Shown here: piece by piece, positions 28,271 through 37,540 of the stretch
How the letters are laid out: the number at the start of each line of letters is the position of its first letter
How positions within the stretch are numbered: the first letter of the stretch is position 1
Source of the DNA: an uncultured Lachnospiraceae bacterium
GTDB lineage: Bacteria > Bacillota > Clostridia > Lachnospirales > Lachnospiraceae
Assembly (NCBI GenBank): GCA_900315735.1
Contig: ONAD01000008.1
Coordinates: forward strand, 40,480-104,479
Direction of reading: 5' to 3'
Length of the DNA: 64,000 nt
Position numbers and translations under genes: made by a program
The notes under the pieces: model-generated
What the model was told of the DNA's origin: nothing
Database searches by the model: none
The model's input: the letters and a program-made list of their open reading frames with translations, nothing else

Positions 28271-29497
28271 TTACCTCATACTTTCAATCAACTGCAACGC
28301 CTCCTGCTGCGCCGCCTCTGCACTTTCTGTCACATCTTTTCCACTCATGTTGACATCTGTCAGCAAATTACCAACCACTGTCCACATTACATCCATTTCC
28401 GGGATATTCGGCATCGGTACTGCGTGTTCTGCAGTATCGTGCATTGCCATAACTACTTCATCAGATATGATTTCGTCCATTTCATAGCAGCTTTCCATCG
28501 CCGGTGCACAGCCGCTTGCTTTTGCAAGGTCAACCTCTACTTCCGGGTCCATCAGGGCACGAAGCACTTTTTCTACCGCATCCGTCTTATTTTCTGCAGC
28601 ATTTTTCAGCACATGAATTCCCTGCACTCCCATATATGGAGAAATCGGATTTCCTGTCTCATCAATCACCGGCATAGCTGCCACGCCAACATCCATTCCG
28701 CTTTCTCTTACGGTTGGTACCAGCCATGGACCTGCAATGGTAGAATGCGCCATACCCTCTTTAAACAGGGTATTTACCGTTGCATACTCAGTCTCTCCCG
28801 GCATCAAATCCACAAATTTCTTATGATATTCAAGGGCTGCAATGGTTTCTTTCGAATCCAGCCCCGGTGTGCCGTCGGCTGAGAGAATCGTACCATTAAA
28901 GCCATTGATCCAGCCTGCTGCATAGTATGGTGTACTGTGCTGTTCCACAAATCCATAATGTCCGCCGGCAGTGTTATCCTGCATATACTGATACAGTTCT
29001 TCCGTAGTCTGCGGCACTTCATCATCTTTCATATAAAGCCGGTTATACATGAATAACAAAGTCTCGTAATAGACAGGAAGCTGATAGATTTCTCCCTTAT
29101 AAGTCGCTGCCTCTAAGGTATTATCCATATATACATCCAGCTCCTCTTCCGGGATAATGTCTGTAATCGGTGCAAGAATGTCCATCTCTGCATATACTCC
29201 AATTTTATCATGGGCAAAGAAATACATATCCGGTGCTGCTTTCGGGTCACTTCCCACCATCTTAAGGCTTTCCGTCAAATCACTTTTCTTCTCCAGCACA
29301 ACATGCACATCCGGTTCCAGTTCCTCCAGTTTCTTCTGAAGGACTTCCGCCACTGCATCTTCTTTATCATGCCAGATTGTTATGGTAGTCTTATCCGCCT
29401 CTGACACACTGTTTCCACCACAGCCGCTTAACAGTCCTGCTGCCATGGTAAGTGTAAGTGCCATTGACATCAATTTACTTCTAACTCTTCTTCTCAC
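28271..29497 (-). CDS. maltooligosaccharide-binding lipoprotein (ABC substrate-binding)
   Basis: Extracellular solute-binding protein, family 1 (MalE-like), 408 aa. It begins at a GTG with AGGAGG seven nt upstream. The signal peptide ends in the lipobox LLSGC, so Cys at about residue 26 is lipid-anchored. The mature part has TTITIWHDKEDAVAEVLQKK at the start and a long hinge-bending two-lobe fold with GPWLVPTVRESGMDVGVAAM in the middle. Alpha-glucan specificity is inferred from the amylase and CBM26 genes around it. Paralogue at 57412-58674. Confidence 0.92.
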   Translation of the reverse strand: MRRRVRSKLMSMALTLTMAAGLLSGCGGNSVSEADKTTITIWHDKEDAVAEVLQKKLEELEPDVHVVLEKKSDLTESLKMVGSDPKAAPDMYFFAHDKIGVYAEMDILAPITDIIPEEELDVYMDNTLEAATYKGEIYQLPVYYETLLFMYNRLYMKDDEVPQTTEELYQYMQDNTAGGHYGFVEQHSTPYYAAGWINGFNGTILSADGTPGLDSKETIAALEYHKKFVDLMPGETEYATVNTLFKEGMAHSTIAGPWLVPTVRESGMDVGVAAMPVIDETGNPISPYMGVQGIHVLKNAAENKTDAVEKVLRALMDPEVEVDLAKASGCAPAMESCYEMDEIISDEVVMAMHDTAEHAVPMPNIPEMDVMWTVVGNLLTDVNMSGKDVTESAEAAQQEALQLIESMR

Positions 29498-29553
29498 TTC
29501 TGTCCTCCTGTCTTTTACTTGTGACTTTTTCTTAGTTCTTATTTATTAAATCT

Positions 29554-30717
29554 TTATTTATTTTTTGCATTCTTCTTTGCTACAACTACTATAATTACAA
29601 CTGCTGCAGCAATAACTACGATACCGATTACAATCGGAGCAGTATTGTTGCTTCCTGTTTCTGCTGTCTCTGCCGGAGCTTCTGTTGCCGGTTCTTCTGC
29701 TGTATCTACCTGTGGTTCTTCATAGCTTACTTCAAAGTTATCGGCATCGTTTACCACAAGCCAGATATCTTTTCCTGCATCCACAGAAATATCACTGGTC
29801 TGAACGCTTCCTTCATTTCCATTGACGATAACAGAATTTACCCAGCCCGGTACTTCTTTTACGAGCCATCCATTTTCACCTTCTTCTAATGCTTCGCCCG
29901 GCCAGGATGCAAATGCATTGGTTCCGTCCGGTGCTGACCATGCCCAAAGACAAGGTGCATCCCAGTCAGATGGTGCAATTACATGTACGGTTATATTGGC
30001 TACTTCTGCTTTCTCCGGGTCGGTGTAACTGAAATCTGCCTGTCCGTCCGCATCTACTGTCACCCAGATTTCTGCGGCATCAACGGAAATATCATCGGTC
30101 TGAACACTTCCTTCGTTGGCATTGATAATGATGGAATTTACCCAGATTGGAGCTTTGGCGGTATACCAGCCATTGTCATCCTGCTTCATTTCCATGCCCG
30201 GCCATGCTTCAAATGCGTTGGTTCCATCCGGTGCTGACCATGCCCAGAGGCAAGGATTTTCCCAGCTTGCATCTACTTTTGCATGGATTGCAAATTTCTC
30301 TACATATTCCGGTGTCTCGCCGTTTGTCTGCTTGTCATAAGTTACTTCTGCATTATCTGCATCTGCTACGGTAATCCAGCAATCTTTCTCTCCATCCAGT
30401 ACCTGCTCTGCAGTCTGTACGTTTCCATCATTGGCATTTACAATCACATGATTTGCCCAGGTTGGAACCCAGATGTAATACCAGCCTTCATTTGCACTGT
30501 CTGCTTCCATCTCTTCGCCCGGCCACGCCTCAAATGCGTTGTTGCCATCATCGTCCCATGCCCAGACACATGGATTTTCCCAGTCCTGCGGCACCTGTAC
30601 ATATACTGCCTTCTTTGCATCTGTTGCTTCGTCTGCTTTTATTGTCTGCGGTATCATGGCTATCGTCAATACTGCCATAAAGCAAAATGCTACAATTCTT
30701 TTCATCACTTTACTCAT
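29554..30717 (-). CDS. membrane-anchored protein with three CBM26-like starch-binding repeats
   Basis: A 387-aa surface protein. A signal peptide (about 1-28) is followed by three repeats of about 80 aa (near 35-115, 125-205 and 212-295), each with WENPCLWAW-like aromatic clusters, NAFEAWPG and a NGxVQT strand, the pattern of starch-binding CBM26 modules. An acidic Ala/Thr/Glu linker (TAEEPATEAPAETAE) leads to one C-terminal membrane helix and the basic tail KKNAKNK. No catalytic domain is present. It is the first gene of cluster 1, so it probably concentrates starch or oligosaccharides at the surface for the binding lipoprotein. Start placed after AGGAGGAATG. Confidence 0.85.
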   Translation of the reverse strand: MSKVMKRIVAFCFMAVLTIAMIPQTIKADEATDAKKAVYVQVPQDWENPCVWAWDDDGNNAFEAWPGEEMEADSANEGWYYIWVPTWANHVIVNANDGNVQTAEQVLDGEKDCWITVADADNAEVTYDKQTNGETPEYVEKFAIHAKVDASWENPCLWAWSAPDGTNAFEAWPGMEMKQDDNGWYTAKAPIWVNSIIINANEGSVQTDDISVDAAEIWVTVDADGQADFSYTDPEKAEVANITVHVIAPSDWDAPCLWAWSAPDGTNAFASWPGEALEEGENGWLVKEVPGWVNSVIVNGNEGSVQTSDISVDAGKDIWLVVNDADNFEVSYEEPQVDTAEEPATEAPAETAETGSNNTAPIVIGIVVIAAAVVIIVVVAKKNAKNK

Positions 30718-30788
30718 AAACATTCCTCCTATACATCCTTCATCAGTATCTTCCAAAACAATCTGCGCGCTTTTTGTTTGATAAGCTG

Positions 30789-30817
30789 ATTATATTTCAC
30801 ACGAAATTGTCGGTCAA
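30789..30817 (-). promoter_or_regulatory. predicted promoter of alpha-glucan cluster 1
   Basis: On the minus strand TTGACC and TATAAT are 17 nt apart, a near-consensus housekeeping promoter, about 70 nt before the CBM26 gene. A tggtttcctta word at 30963-30973 resembles the reverse complement of the repeated ttaggaaaccg motif of cluster 2, but it lies far upstream. Confidence 0.8.
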
Positions 30818-31021
30818 TTCTTATTTAGGTAATCGTTTTCCCTTATTTTATGGTGATTTTTACTAATTTGTTTTGGATCTTTTGTAGATGTTTCACAGTG
30901 ATTTCTTATCAATGTGCACAAAGAGGAAATTTTTGTGAATTATTAACGAAACAGTTTCCCTGTGGTTTCCTTACCAGATACCGGAAAATGTAAGAAATAC
31001 GCTTTGCAAGTTTCCCGCAAA

Positions 31022-31053
31022 AAAGGTATACCGGCAGCAGCCGATATACCTTT
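31022..31053 (-). terminator. terminator after the traX remnant
   Basis: aaaggtata pairs with tatacc-ttt around a ccggc/gccg inner stem, followed on the minus strand by TTTTTT. It overlaps the last codons' flank of the traX remnant and would also insulate cluster 1. Confidence 0.7.
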
Positions 31054-31054
31054 C

Positions 31055-31257
31055 TTATTTATAATAACTTATGCCATACAATACCAGAAATTGCAGCGGA
31101 TACGCCGCATAAAACAGCCATTTAAGGCTTTTGCCACGCTTTCCGTTGCAGGATATCTCCCTGGCATATAACATATAGGCGAGTCCGGAAAGAACTCGCC
31201 TATATGGTCAATCAACATCAGGATTAATGCTATGATTTTGATTGTGAATATGTTCAT
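31055..31257 (-). pseudogene. traX-like acetyltransferase remnant with internal deletion
   Basis: The first 27 codons (MNIFTIKIIALILMLIDHIG then EFFPDSP) match the start of TraX-family membrane proteins. In a different frame the last ~29 codons read GKRGKSLKWLFYAAYPLQFL then VLYGISYYK and stop, the usual TraX C-terminus. About 190 central codons are missing and the join is out of frame, so the gene is dead. The start keeps a GAGGATG ribosome site and a terminator follows the end. Confidence 0.8.
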
Positions 31258-31376
31258 TTTTCATCCTCTGATATACCGATTTTACCGTCGATATAAATAT
31301 TGCTCATGCCTCTCGTGCTTTTCTCTCGTATTTTTTGCTCATTCTTATATCTCGAAATAACTTTCTCCCTTTACTG

Positions 31377-31808
31377 CTAATAGGCAACTGTACTGCTATA
31401 TGTTGTTATTGTTTCACCATTCACAGTATAAACTGCACGCACACGGTAATTTCCTCTTGTGCCTGCGACGTAATTCTTAGTCAAATCCAAATTATAGCCT
31501 GTTGTAGAATCGAACCAGCTCGTTACATCTGACCATCTTGTACCTGACTGTCTCTGTAATGTCATGGTAATAGATATGGATGCCTTTACTTTGGCATTAA
31601 CCACTGCACGTGCTGCAAATGTAGAACCATTCAGCTTTAGCCCTGTACTACAGGCTGCAATATTGGCATATCTTGCTTCTGCGATTCTGTCCACACAACC
31701 ATCCACACCTGCACCATACACCGTTATGCAGCTGCCTGTCATGCATATGCAAAGGCATAGTGCGCAAAAAATACCCAGGATTTTCTTTTTTAATGTTTTT
31801 CTTCCCAT
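31377..31808 (-). CDS. small secreted protein (DUF6147-like)
   Basis: A 143-aa protein with a signal peptide (basic MGRKTLKKK, hydrophobic core to about residue 30, cleavage near VYGAG). The mature part is beta-rich, Thr/Ser/Tyr-rich, with RWSDVTSWF and NYVAGTRGNYRVRAVYTV, resembling small secreted Lachnospiraceae proteins grouped as DUF6147; this family call is from memory and moderate. GAAAGGAGG precedes the ATG. It lies downstream of an ECF sigma/anti-sigma pair on the same strand and may be one of its targets. Confidence 0.7.
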   Translation of the reverse strand: MGRKTLKKKILGIFCALCLCICMTGSCITVYGAGVDGCVDRIAEARYANIAACSTGLKLNGSTFAARAVVNAKVKASISITMTLQRQSGTRWSDVTSWFDSTTGYNLDLTKNYVAGTRGNYRVRAVYTVNGETITTYSSTVAY

Positions 31809-31917
31809 TACAAAGCCTCCTTTCCACCTGTTCTACTTATGTAACAAATGAAAAAGAGGTTTTATGACAATTTTTTCCAATTTTTTTATTTTTTGTAATA
31901 ATATTTTATTTCACTTA

Positions 31918-32667
31918 CTATTTTATTGTTTCTGCCATCCGGATTAGTTCTTCTTTTGTCAAATCTCCTGCAATCAGATAAAGATACTTTCCATCTTCCC
32001 AAACAAGATTTCCTCTTTCTTCATCCAGTACATCATCCGGGATAAAATATCCTTTGGCATTCTCAATCATAACTTCCTGCTGTTCACTTCCATCAGAACT
32101 GATTTCCAAATTGTTTACCGCATCATTGTTCATCTGCCAATACATCATGCCTTGTTCCTTATCGTTTGTATAACATTGTTCATATGTTCCCCATTCTTCT
32201 TTATGAACCTCTTTCTCCAGCGTATACCCTTCCGGCACCCACTGCGGTTTCTTGCAGACAAATTCGAAATCTTCCTCTGAATCCGGTTCAGCACCAATCT
32301 CCATTGTGTTCTTCTCGTTGTCCTCTATTGCCACCATTTCCAGATTCTCCGGTTCGCCCAGATTCAGTTGCACATGGTCGGTATAGCCGGTCAGAATATA
32401 TTTTCCGAGCGGACTCTGGAAAAAGCCTCTGCCCATTACGGTTGTTCCGAGAATCAATATAAGCACTGCCACAACCACAATGACGCGCCGTCTGCCATGC
32501 ACCGGATAAAGTGCCGGTATCGTATGTTTTACCACGTCCGGTTGCAGCAGCACTTTTATTTTCTTTCGAAATGTCCTTGAAAAGCGATGCTTTGGTGCAG
32601 CCATTGCGTGCTTATAATCTGCCTCACACGCCGATGTGATGGCATCCTTCAGTTCCTGTTCTGTCAT
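31918..32667 (-). CDS. anti-sigma factor with DUF4367-like extracellular domain
   Basis: A 249-aa membrane protein. Residues 1-60 are cytoplasmic and would bind the sigma factor; one membrane helix spans about 62-80 (VIVVVAVLILILGTTVMGRG); residues 130-249 form an external domain of the DUF4367 type with KPQWVPEGYTLEKEVHKEEW. The ATG overlaps the sigma-factor stop by four bases (ATGA), the usual sigma/anti-sigma coupling. The inducing signal is unknown, probably an envelope condition. Confidence 0.82.
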   Translation of the reverse strand: MTEQELKDAITSACEADYKHAMAAPKHRFSRTFRKKIKVLLQPDVVKHTIPALYPVHGRRRVIVVVAVLILILGTTVMGRGFFQSPLGKYILTGYTDHVQLNLGEPENLEMVAIEDNEKNTMEIGAEPDSEEDFEFVCKKPQWVPEGYTLEKEVHKEEWGTYEQCYTNDKEQGMMYWQMNNDAVNNLEISSDGSEQQEVMIENAKGYFIPDDVLDEERGNLVWEDGKYLYLIAGDLTKEELIRMAETIK

Positions 32668-33206
32668 AATGAATTCCCCTTCTCTAACATTTCCTGCAGT
32701 TTCTTCCTTGCCCTGCTGGAAATGTGTCTTGCATTGTCAACTGTTGTGTCAAGAGCAGTTGCAATTTCTTCATAGCTCAATTCATTATAATATCGTAAAT
32801 ATAATACGTCCTTATATGGATATTTCATTCTGCCGATAAGTTCTGACATGCTGCTACCATCCGGAAGTTCAAAGATTTCTCCGTCCCCCTGAGACTCCTG
32901 CAGCAGATTTTCAATCGTATCCTCGTCCATTTTGCTTTCGCGGTTCCGCCTACGATATACATTAATTGCTCTGCTCCTAACTATAGCAACAATATAGTTC
33001 CACGCTTCATGACAGTTTTCACGAGAAATTTTATCCAAATTATTTATAATTGCAATATAGCTTTCCTGCACAGCATCTTCCGCATCTGCAGAATTCTTTA
33101 AAATTCCATATGCCACATGGTACATTGCAGAGTCAAACTGCTCACTCAACTTTCTGCAAAATTCCCTGTCCTCTTCATTTTCGATTAGTTCAAGTAACTG
33201 AAACAT
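32664..33206 (-). CDS. ECF RNA polymerase sigma factor
   Basis: Sigma-70 family, ECF group, 180 aa. Region 2 has DAEDAVQESYIAIINNLDKI and region 4 has ELSYEEIATALDTTVDNARH; no region 1 or 3 is present. It would be held by the membrane anti-sigma encoded next and released by a surface signal. A GGGAGAG ribosome site precedes the ATG. ECF operons are often autoregulated, but no clear ECF promoter could be fixed upstream. Confidence 0.9.
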   Translation of the reverse strand: MFQLLELIENEEDREFCRKLSEQFDSAMYHVAYGILKNSADAEDAVQESYIAIINNLDKISRENCHEAWNYIVAIVRSRAINVYRRRNRESKMDEDTIENLLQESQGDGEIFELPDGSSMSELIGRMKYPYKDVLYLRYYNELSYEEIATALDTTVDNARHISSRARKKLQEMLEKGNSL

Positions 33207-33280
33207 AACACTCTCCCATTTCCTCTGCTGTACTTTTCCGACGCTTATGCCGTCTTATTTGCTAAAGTTTCTGCCTACTA

Positions 33281-33748
33281 TTACTCCTCCGTGCAGACAT
33301 TAACCCATTCTGAATATCCGGAGCACTGCTCCAGTTCCGGGATTGTCAGCTCAATGGCACTGTTTCCACTACCACATGCCGGAAATACTGTTTCAAATTG
33401 TTTCAGACTTTCATCAAGATATACTTTTATACCTTTTTTAATGCCAAAAGGGCAGACTCCACCAACGGCATGTCCGATATAATCTTCCACAGCCGCTGCC
33501 GGAATCATCTTTGCTTTAGTTCCAAAGGTTGTCTTATATTTATGGTTGTCGATTCTTGCATCTCCTGCTGTCACAATCAGAATCGGCTGTTCTCCAACCA
33601 GGAAAGAAAGCGTCTTTGCAATACGCTCCGGCTCACAATGAAGTGCTTCTGCTGCCAGCTCCACTGTTGCACTGGATTCCGACAGCTCCATAATTCGCTC
33701 CTCCATTCCAAATTCTTTTAAATATGCTCTTGCACGTTCGATTGACAT
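33281..33748 (-). CDS. YbaK/EbsC-family aminoacyl-tRNA deacylase
   Basis: Trans-editing protein that hydrolyses mischarged tRNA such as Cys- or Ala-tRNA-Pro. The 155-aa product has the YbaK fold with ERIAKTLSFLVGEQPILIVT, the conserved Lys in DARIDNHKYKTTFGTKAKMI, and AVGGVCPFGIKKGIKVYLDE near the C-terminus. The start after AAAGGAAG is preferred over an open upstream frame that overlaps hydF. It is the last gene of the hydrogenase-maturation operon, an unrelated function that may only share the promoter. Confidence 0.9.
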   Translation of the reverse strand: MSIERARAYLKEFGMEERIMELSESSATVELAAEALHCEPERIAKTLSFLVGEQPILIVTAGDARIDNHKYKTTFGTKAKMIPAAAVEDYIGHAVGGVCPFGIKKGIKVYLDESLKQFETVFPACGSGNSAIELTIPELEQCSGYSEWVNVCTEE

Positions 33749-33776
33749 AATTACGCTTCCTTTCATTTCATCATTT

Positions 33777-34967
33777 CTAATAGCTGATTTTATCAAGAAT
33801 GCCAGACAGATATGCAATAACAACGCCATAGTTGCTCATCGGAACATTCTGCTCCTTTGCACGTTCAATTCTCGTCATAACATATTTTTTATTAAACATA
33901 CAGGCTCCGCACTGTATTATTAAATCATAATTAGATAAATCTTTTGGAAAGTCTGTTCCACTTACAATATCAACAGTCAGACCTGCTCCGATGCGTTTTT
34001 TCAACATATTCGGAATCTTTTCCCTGCCAATATCCTCTTTCAACGGTGCATGTGTACAGCATTCTGCAATCAGAACCTTTGATTCTTCCGTCAGGCTGGC
34101 AATAGCTGCTGCGCTCTCTTTGTAGTAAGCGAAATCTCCCTTGTACTCTGCAAACAATACGGAAAATGAGGTCAGAAGACTTTCCTCCGGCTTTTTATCA
34201 TATACTGTACGGAATACCTGAGAGTCGGTAATAATAAGCTTCGGCGGTCTTGCCAGTGCTGCCAGTGTATCCTCTAACTTATCTGTTGTGCAGCTCATCA
34301 CCAGACATTTGTGATCCAGCAAATCCCGGATGGTCTGTACTTGTGGCAGAATCAGTCTGCCCTTTGGTGCCTGAATATCCTGAGGCATAACAAGGAGCAC
34401 CAGGTCTCCTTCTTCTACCAGAGCTCCGGTTATGGTCTCTTCACCATAATCATCCGGCACAAGTCTTATTAATTCTTCTTTAAACTTTTCTATATCTTGT
34501 TTGTTTTTTGAGCTAATAACAAGGATTTCCTGTTTTGTCTCTTCCTTAAGCTGTGCTGCTATAGTATCTGAATCCGTCAGCGTATCAGCCTTACTTAGCA
34601 CACACAAGATTGGTGTATGTTTCTCTTTAAAATAGTGGAACCATTCTAACTCTGCCTGATGGTTCTCCCCGGAAAACAAGAGCACCGCAATATCCGTTTT
34701 CTCTGCGGCTTTTTCCGTCTTCTCCACACGCATTTTTCCTAGTTCGCCAACATCATCCACCCCCGCCGTATCGATAAATACACAAGGACCGATACCATGC
34801 ACTTCCATCGGCTTGTAGACGGGATCCGTTGTGGTTCCCGCTACATCCGATACAATTGCTACCTGTTGTCCGGTAAATGCATTAATCAGAGAAGATTTCC
34901 CGCTGTTTCTTTTGCCATAAAAACCGATGTGTATCCGGTTTGCACTTGGTGTTTCATTCAATGACAT
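33777..34967 (-). CDS. hydF: [FeFe]-hydrogenase H-cluster maturation GTPase HydF
   Basis: Scaffold on which the 2Fe subcluster is completed before transfer to HydA. The 396-aa protein has an N-terminal Era-like GTPase domain: P-loop GFYGKRNSGKSSLINAFTG, SDVAGTTTDPV and DTAGVDDVGELG. The C-terminal Fe-S ligands are CTHAPLKEDIG (C-x-H) and CGACMFN (C-x2-C), as in known HydF. Start chosen behind TAGGAGG 14 bp after hydG. Third of the maturases in this operon. Confidence 0.96.
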   Translation of the reverse strand: MSLNETPSANRIHIGFYGKRNSGKSSLINAFTGQQVAIVSDVAGTTTDPVYKPMEVHGIGPCVFIDTAGVDDVGELGKMRVEKTEKAAEKTDIAVLLFSGENHQAELEWFHYFKEKHTPILCVLSKADTLTDSDTIAAQLKEETKQEILVISSKNKQDIEKFKEELIRLVPDDYGEETITGALVEEGDLVLLVMPQDIQAPKGRLILPQVQTIRDLLDHKCLVMSCTTDKLEDTLAALARPPKLIITDSQVFRTVYDKKPEESLLTSFSVLFAEYKGDFAYYKESAAAIASLTEESKVLIAECCTHAPLKEDIGREKIPNMLKKRIGAGLTVDIVSGTDFPKDLSNYDLIIQCGACMFNKKYVMTRIERAKEQNVPMSNYGVVIAYLSGILDKISY

Positions 34968-34980
34968 GGCTAAAAACCTC

Positions 34981-36399
34981 CTAGAATCTGAAATCGCGCT
35001 GTCCTTCCTCAATTTCCTTCAGATGGCGTTTTGCAATTTCTCTGGTCTTTTCATTCGGTACTTTCTCGATTTCCTTTTCGATTAACGCTTCACCGATTTT
35101 TCTGGTATCCTCGGAAGCATAATCAATCAGGTATTCCTTTAATGTCATCAGTGCATTCGGATGACAGCAGTTCAAAATCTGCTGATTCTTGCACAGGCTC
35201 ATGAAACGGTCTCCCGTTCTTCCTTCACGATAGCATGCGGTACAGAAGCTTGGGATATATCCCATATCCATTAACCAGTGTACTACCTCGTCCAAGGTTC
35301 TGGTATCGCTGACATCAAACTGCTCGGAACGCTCGTCTTCCGGTTCCGGATGGTCATAGCCACCTACAGAAGTTTTGGAACCGCCACTAATCTGGGATAC
35401 ACCAAGGCGGATAACTTTCTCACGTACTGCCTGGCTTTCTCTGGTTGAAATAATCATTCCGGTATATGGAACTGCCACACGGATACATGCACAGATTTTT
35501 GCAAAAATATCATCACTGATTCCGTTGTCGAATACATCCGGGTCAATGTCATCGGCACGTTTGATACGTGGCACGCTGATGGTATGCGGGCCTACTCCGT
35601 GCACTGCCTCTAAATGTTCTGCATGCATCAAAAGTCCTGCAAATTCATATTTGTAAAGTTCCAGTCCAAAAAGTACACCTAATCCGACATCATCGATGCC
35701 ACCTTCCATGGCACGGTCCATGGCTTCAGTATGATATGCATAATCATGCTTCGGTCCCGTTGGATGTAATTTTTCATAGCTTTCTTTATGATAAGTTTCC
35801 TGGAAAAGGATGTAAGTTCCGATTCCGGCTTCTTTTAATTTCCGGTAATTTTCTACGGTTGTTGCAGCAATGTTTACATTAACACGACGAATTGCGCCAT
35901 TTTTGTGCTTAATGCTGTAAATGGTCTTAATACACTCTAAGATATACTCGATTGGGTTGTTCACCGGGTCTTCGCCTGCTTCAATTGCCAGACGCTTGTG
36001 TCCCATATCCTGTAATGCCGTTACTTCCTGACGTACTTCATCCTGAGTCAGCTTCTTACGGGCAATATGCTTATTCTTTCCATGGTACGGACAATACACA
36101 CAGCCATTGATACAGTAATTGGACAGATACAATGGTGCAAACATTACGATACGATTTCCATAGAAATCTTTCTTAATCTGTTCTGCAAGGTCATATACTT
36201 CCTGGATTTTCTCTTCGTTCTCGCAGGCCAGCAATACTGATGCTTCTCTGTGAGTAAGTCCTTTCCGTAATTTTGCCTTTGCAATAATTTCATCAATAAG
36301 GGCAAGATTGTCCTTATTCGCTTCGGCATAAGCCAGAGTCTCTTCAATCTCTTCGTGGCAGATAAATTCTTCAGCCTTTAATGATGCTTTGTTATACAT
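34981..36399 (-). CDS. hydG: [FeFe]-hydrogenase radical-SAM maturase HydG
   Basis: Cleaves tyrosine to give CO and cyanide ligands of the H-cluster. The 472-aa protein has the radical-SAM motif CINGCVYC in LSNYCINGCVYCPYHGKN, a long TIM barrel, and a C-terminal cysteine cluster FCTACYREGRTGDRFMSLCK that holds the dangler-iron 4Fe-4S site. Similarity to ThiH is expected, but the C-terminal cluster and the hydEF neighbours fix it as HydG. Confidence 0.96.
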   Translation of the reverse strand: MYNKASLKAEEFICHEEIEETLAYAEANKDNLALIDEIIAKAKLRKGLTHREASVLLACENEEKIQEVYDLAEQIKKDFYGNRIVMFAPLYLSNYCINGCVYCPYHGKNKHIARKKLTQDEVRQEVTALQDMGHKRLAIEAGEDPVNNPIEYILECIKTIYSIKHKNGAIRRVNVNIAATTVENYRKLKEAGIGTYILFQETYHKESYEKLHPTGPKHDYAYHTEAMDRAMEGGIDDVGLGVLFGLELYKYEFAGLLMHAEHLEAVHGVGPHTISVPRIKRADDIDPDVFDNGISDDIFAKICACIRVAVPYTGMIISTRESQAVREKVIRLGVSQISGGSKTSVGGYDHPEPEDERSEQFDVSDTRTLDEVVHWLMDMGYIPSFCTACYREGRTGDRFMSLCKNQQILNCCHPNALMTLKEYLIDYASEDTRKIGEALIEKEIEKVPNEKTREIAKRHLKEIEEGQRDFRF

Positions 36400-36484
36400 A
36401 ATGTTTCCTTTCTTCCGGGTCAGAAGCTCTTTCCCGTTGGTTATTATATGGTGATTTAAGAAATACCTCTTGTATTTCCTTTAT

Positions 36485-37540
36485 TTATATAAATGGCGAA
36501 TCTCCTCTTGAGACCACCAGTTTATATCCAATGGATTCCATACGGTTGCCAAGACATCCACGGCATTCCGCTGCCTCTTCCCCGGTACAGATTTTATTAT
36601 CGTAAAGGGCATACTTCTTCCGCACCTTTACCGGTGACAGATTCGGCATTACCACATTTCCTCCTGCTAAAATGCCAAGCTCCCTGCCCCTTGAATGGAT
36701 GGTTCCCAACGCTGTAGTTGCCGGAAGCAGTACCTTCGGCAGCATCAGTCGGATAATTGCCAGTAAAAACAGCGTCATCTCAAGACTTCCCGGCTCCATC
36801 TCTCCAAACGGCGTATCCTTTTGTGGAATAAACGGGCCGATTCCTACCATATGCGGATTGAATTCTTTCATAAATGCAAGGTCTTCCACCAGATTATCTA
36901 TGGTCTGATAAGGAGAACCTACCATAATGCCACACCCCACCTGATAACCGATTTCCTTTAAGGTATACAGGCACTGCTTGCGGTTTTTAAGAGACATTTC
37001 TGCCGGATGGAGCTTCCCATAATGGGCTTCATTCGCAGTCTCATGACGTAATAAATAGCGGTCTGCTCCTGCCGTATAAAGTCTTTCATAGCTCTCCCGG
37101 CTCCGCTCTCCTAAGGACAGTGTAATGGCACAGTCCGGATAAGCAGCTTTTATCTTATGAAGTAAATCTTCCAGTAAATCATCTGTATAGTAGCCGTCTT
37201 CGCCACCCTGCAGGACAAAGGTACGAAACCCTAATGCATAACCACTTTCACAGCAGGATAGGATTTCTTCTTCACTCAGGCGGTAACGTTCTGCATTCTG
37301 ATTGCTTCTTCGGATGCCGCAATAGATGCAGTCATTCTTACAGTAATTGGATATTTCAATCAGTCCTCTGGTATAGACTTCATTTCCAAATGTCTCTTTC
37401 TGTCTTTTTCTCGCCAGTTCAAAGCCGTACTCTGCAATTTCTTTATCGGTATGCAGCTCTAATAATTCTTTATATTCTGTCTCTGTAAGCTGAGTATCCT
37501 GATACAGCTTATTAAACAACTCTTTTCCTCTATTCTTCAT
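36485..37540 (-). CDS. hydE: [FeFe]-hydrogenase radical-SAM maturase HydE
   Basis: Radical-SAM enzyme supplying an intermediate of the azadithiolate-bridged diiron unit. The 351-aa protein has CKNDCIYC in ISNYCKNDCIYCGIRRSN, the SAM-binding VLQGGEDGYYTDDLLEDL stretch and a BioB-like barrel. Its start overlaps the TM1266-type gene by 11 nt. Confidence 0.95.
   Translation of the reverse strand: MKNRGKELFNKLYQDTQLTETEYKELLELHTDKEIAEYGFELARKRQKETFGNEVYTRGLIEISNYCKNDCIYCGIRRSNQNAERYRLSEEEILSCCESGYALGFRTFVLQGGEDGYYTDDLLEDLLHKIKAAYPDCAITLSLGERSRESYERLYTAGADRYLLRHETANEAHYGKLHPAEMSLKNRKQCLYTLKEIGYQVGCGIMVGSPYQTIDNLVEDLAFMKEFNPHMVGIGPFIPQKDTPFGEMEPGSLEMTLFLLAIIRLMLPKVLLPATTALGTIHSRGRELGILAGGNVVMPNLSPVKVRKKYALYDNKICTGEEAAECRGCLGNRMESIGYKLVVSRGDSPFI

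Noticed and set aside
23587..30717. ABC ATPase gene in cluster 1 or 2
   Set aside because: No Walker A/Walker B/LSGGQ protein is encoded in either cluster; a shared ATPase elsewhere is assumed.
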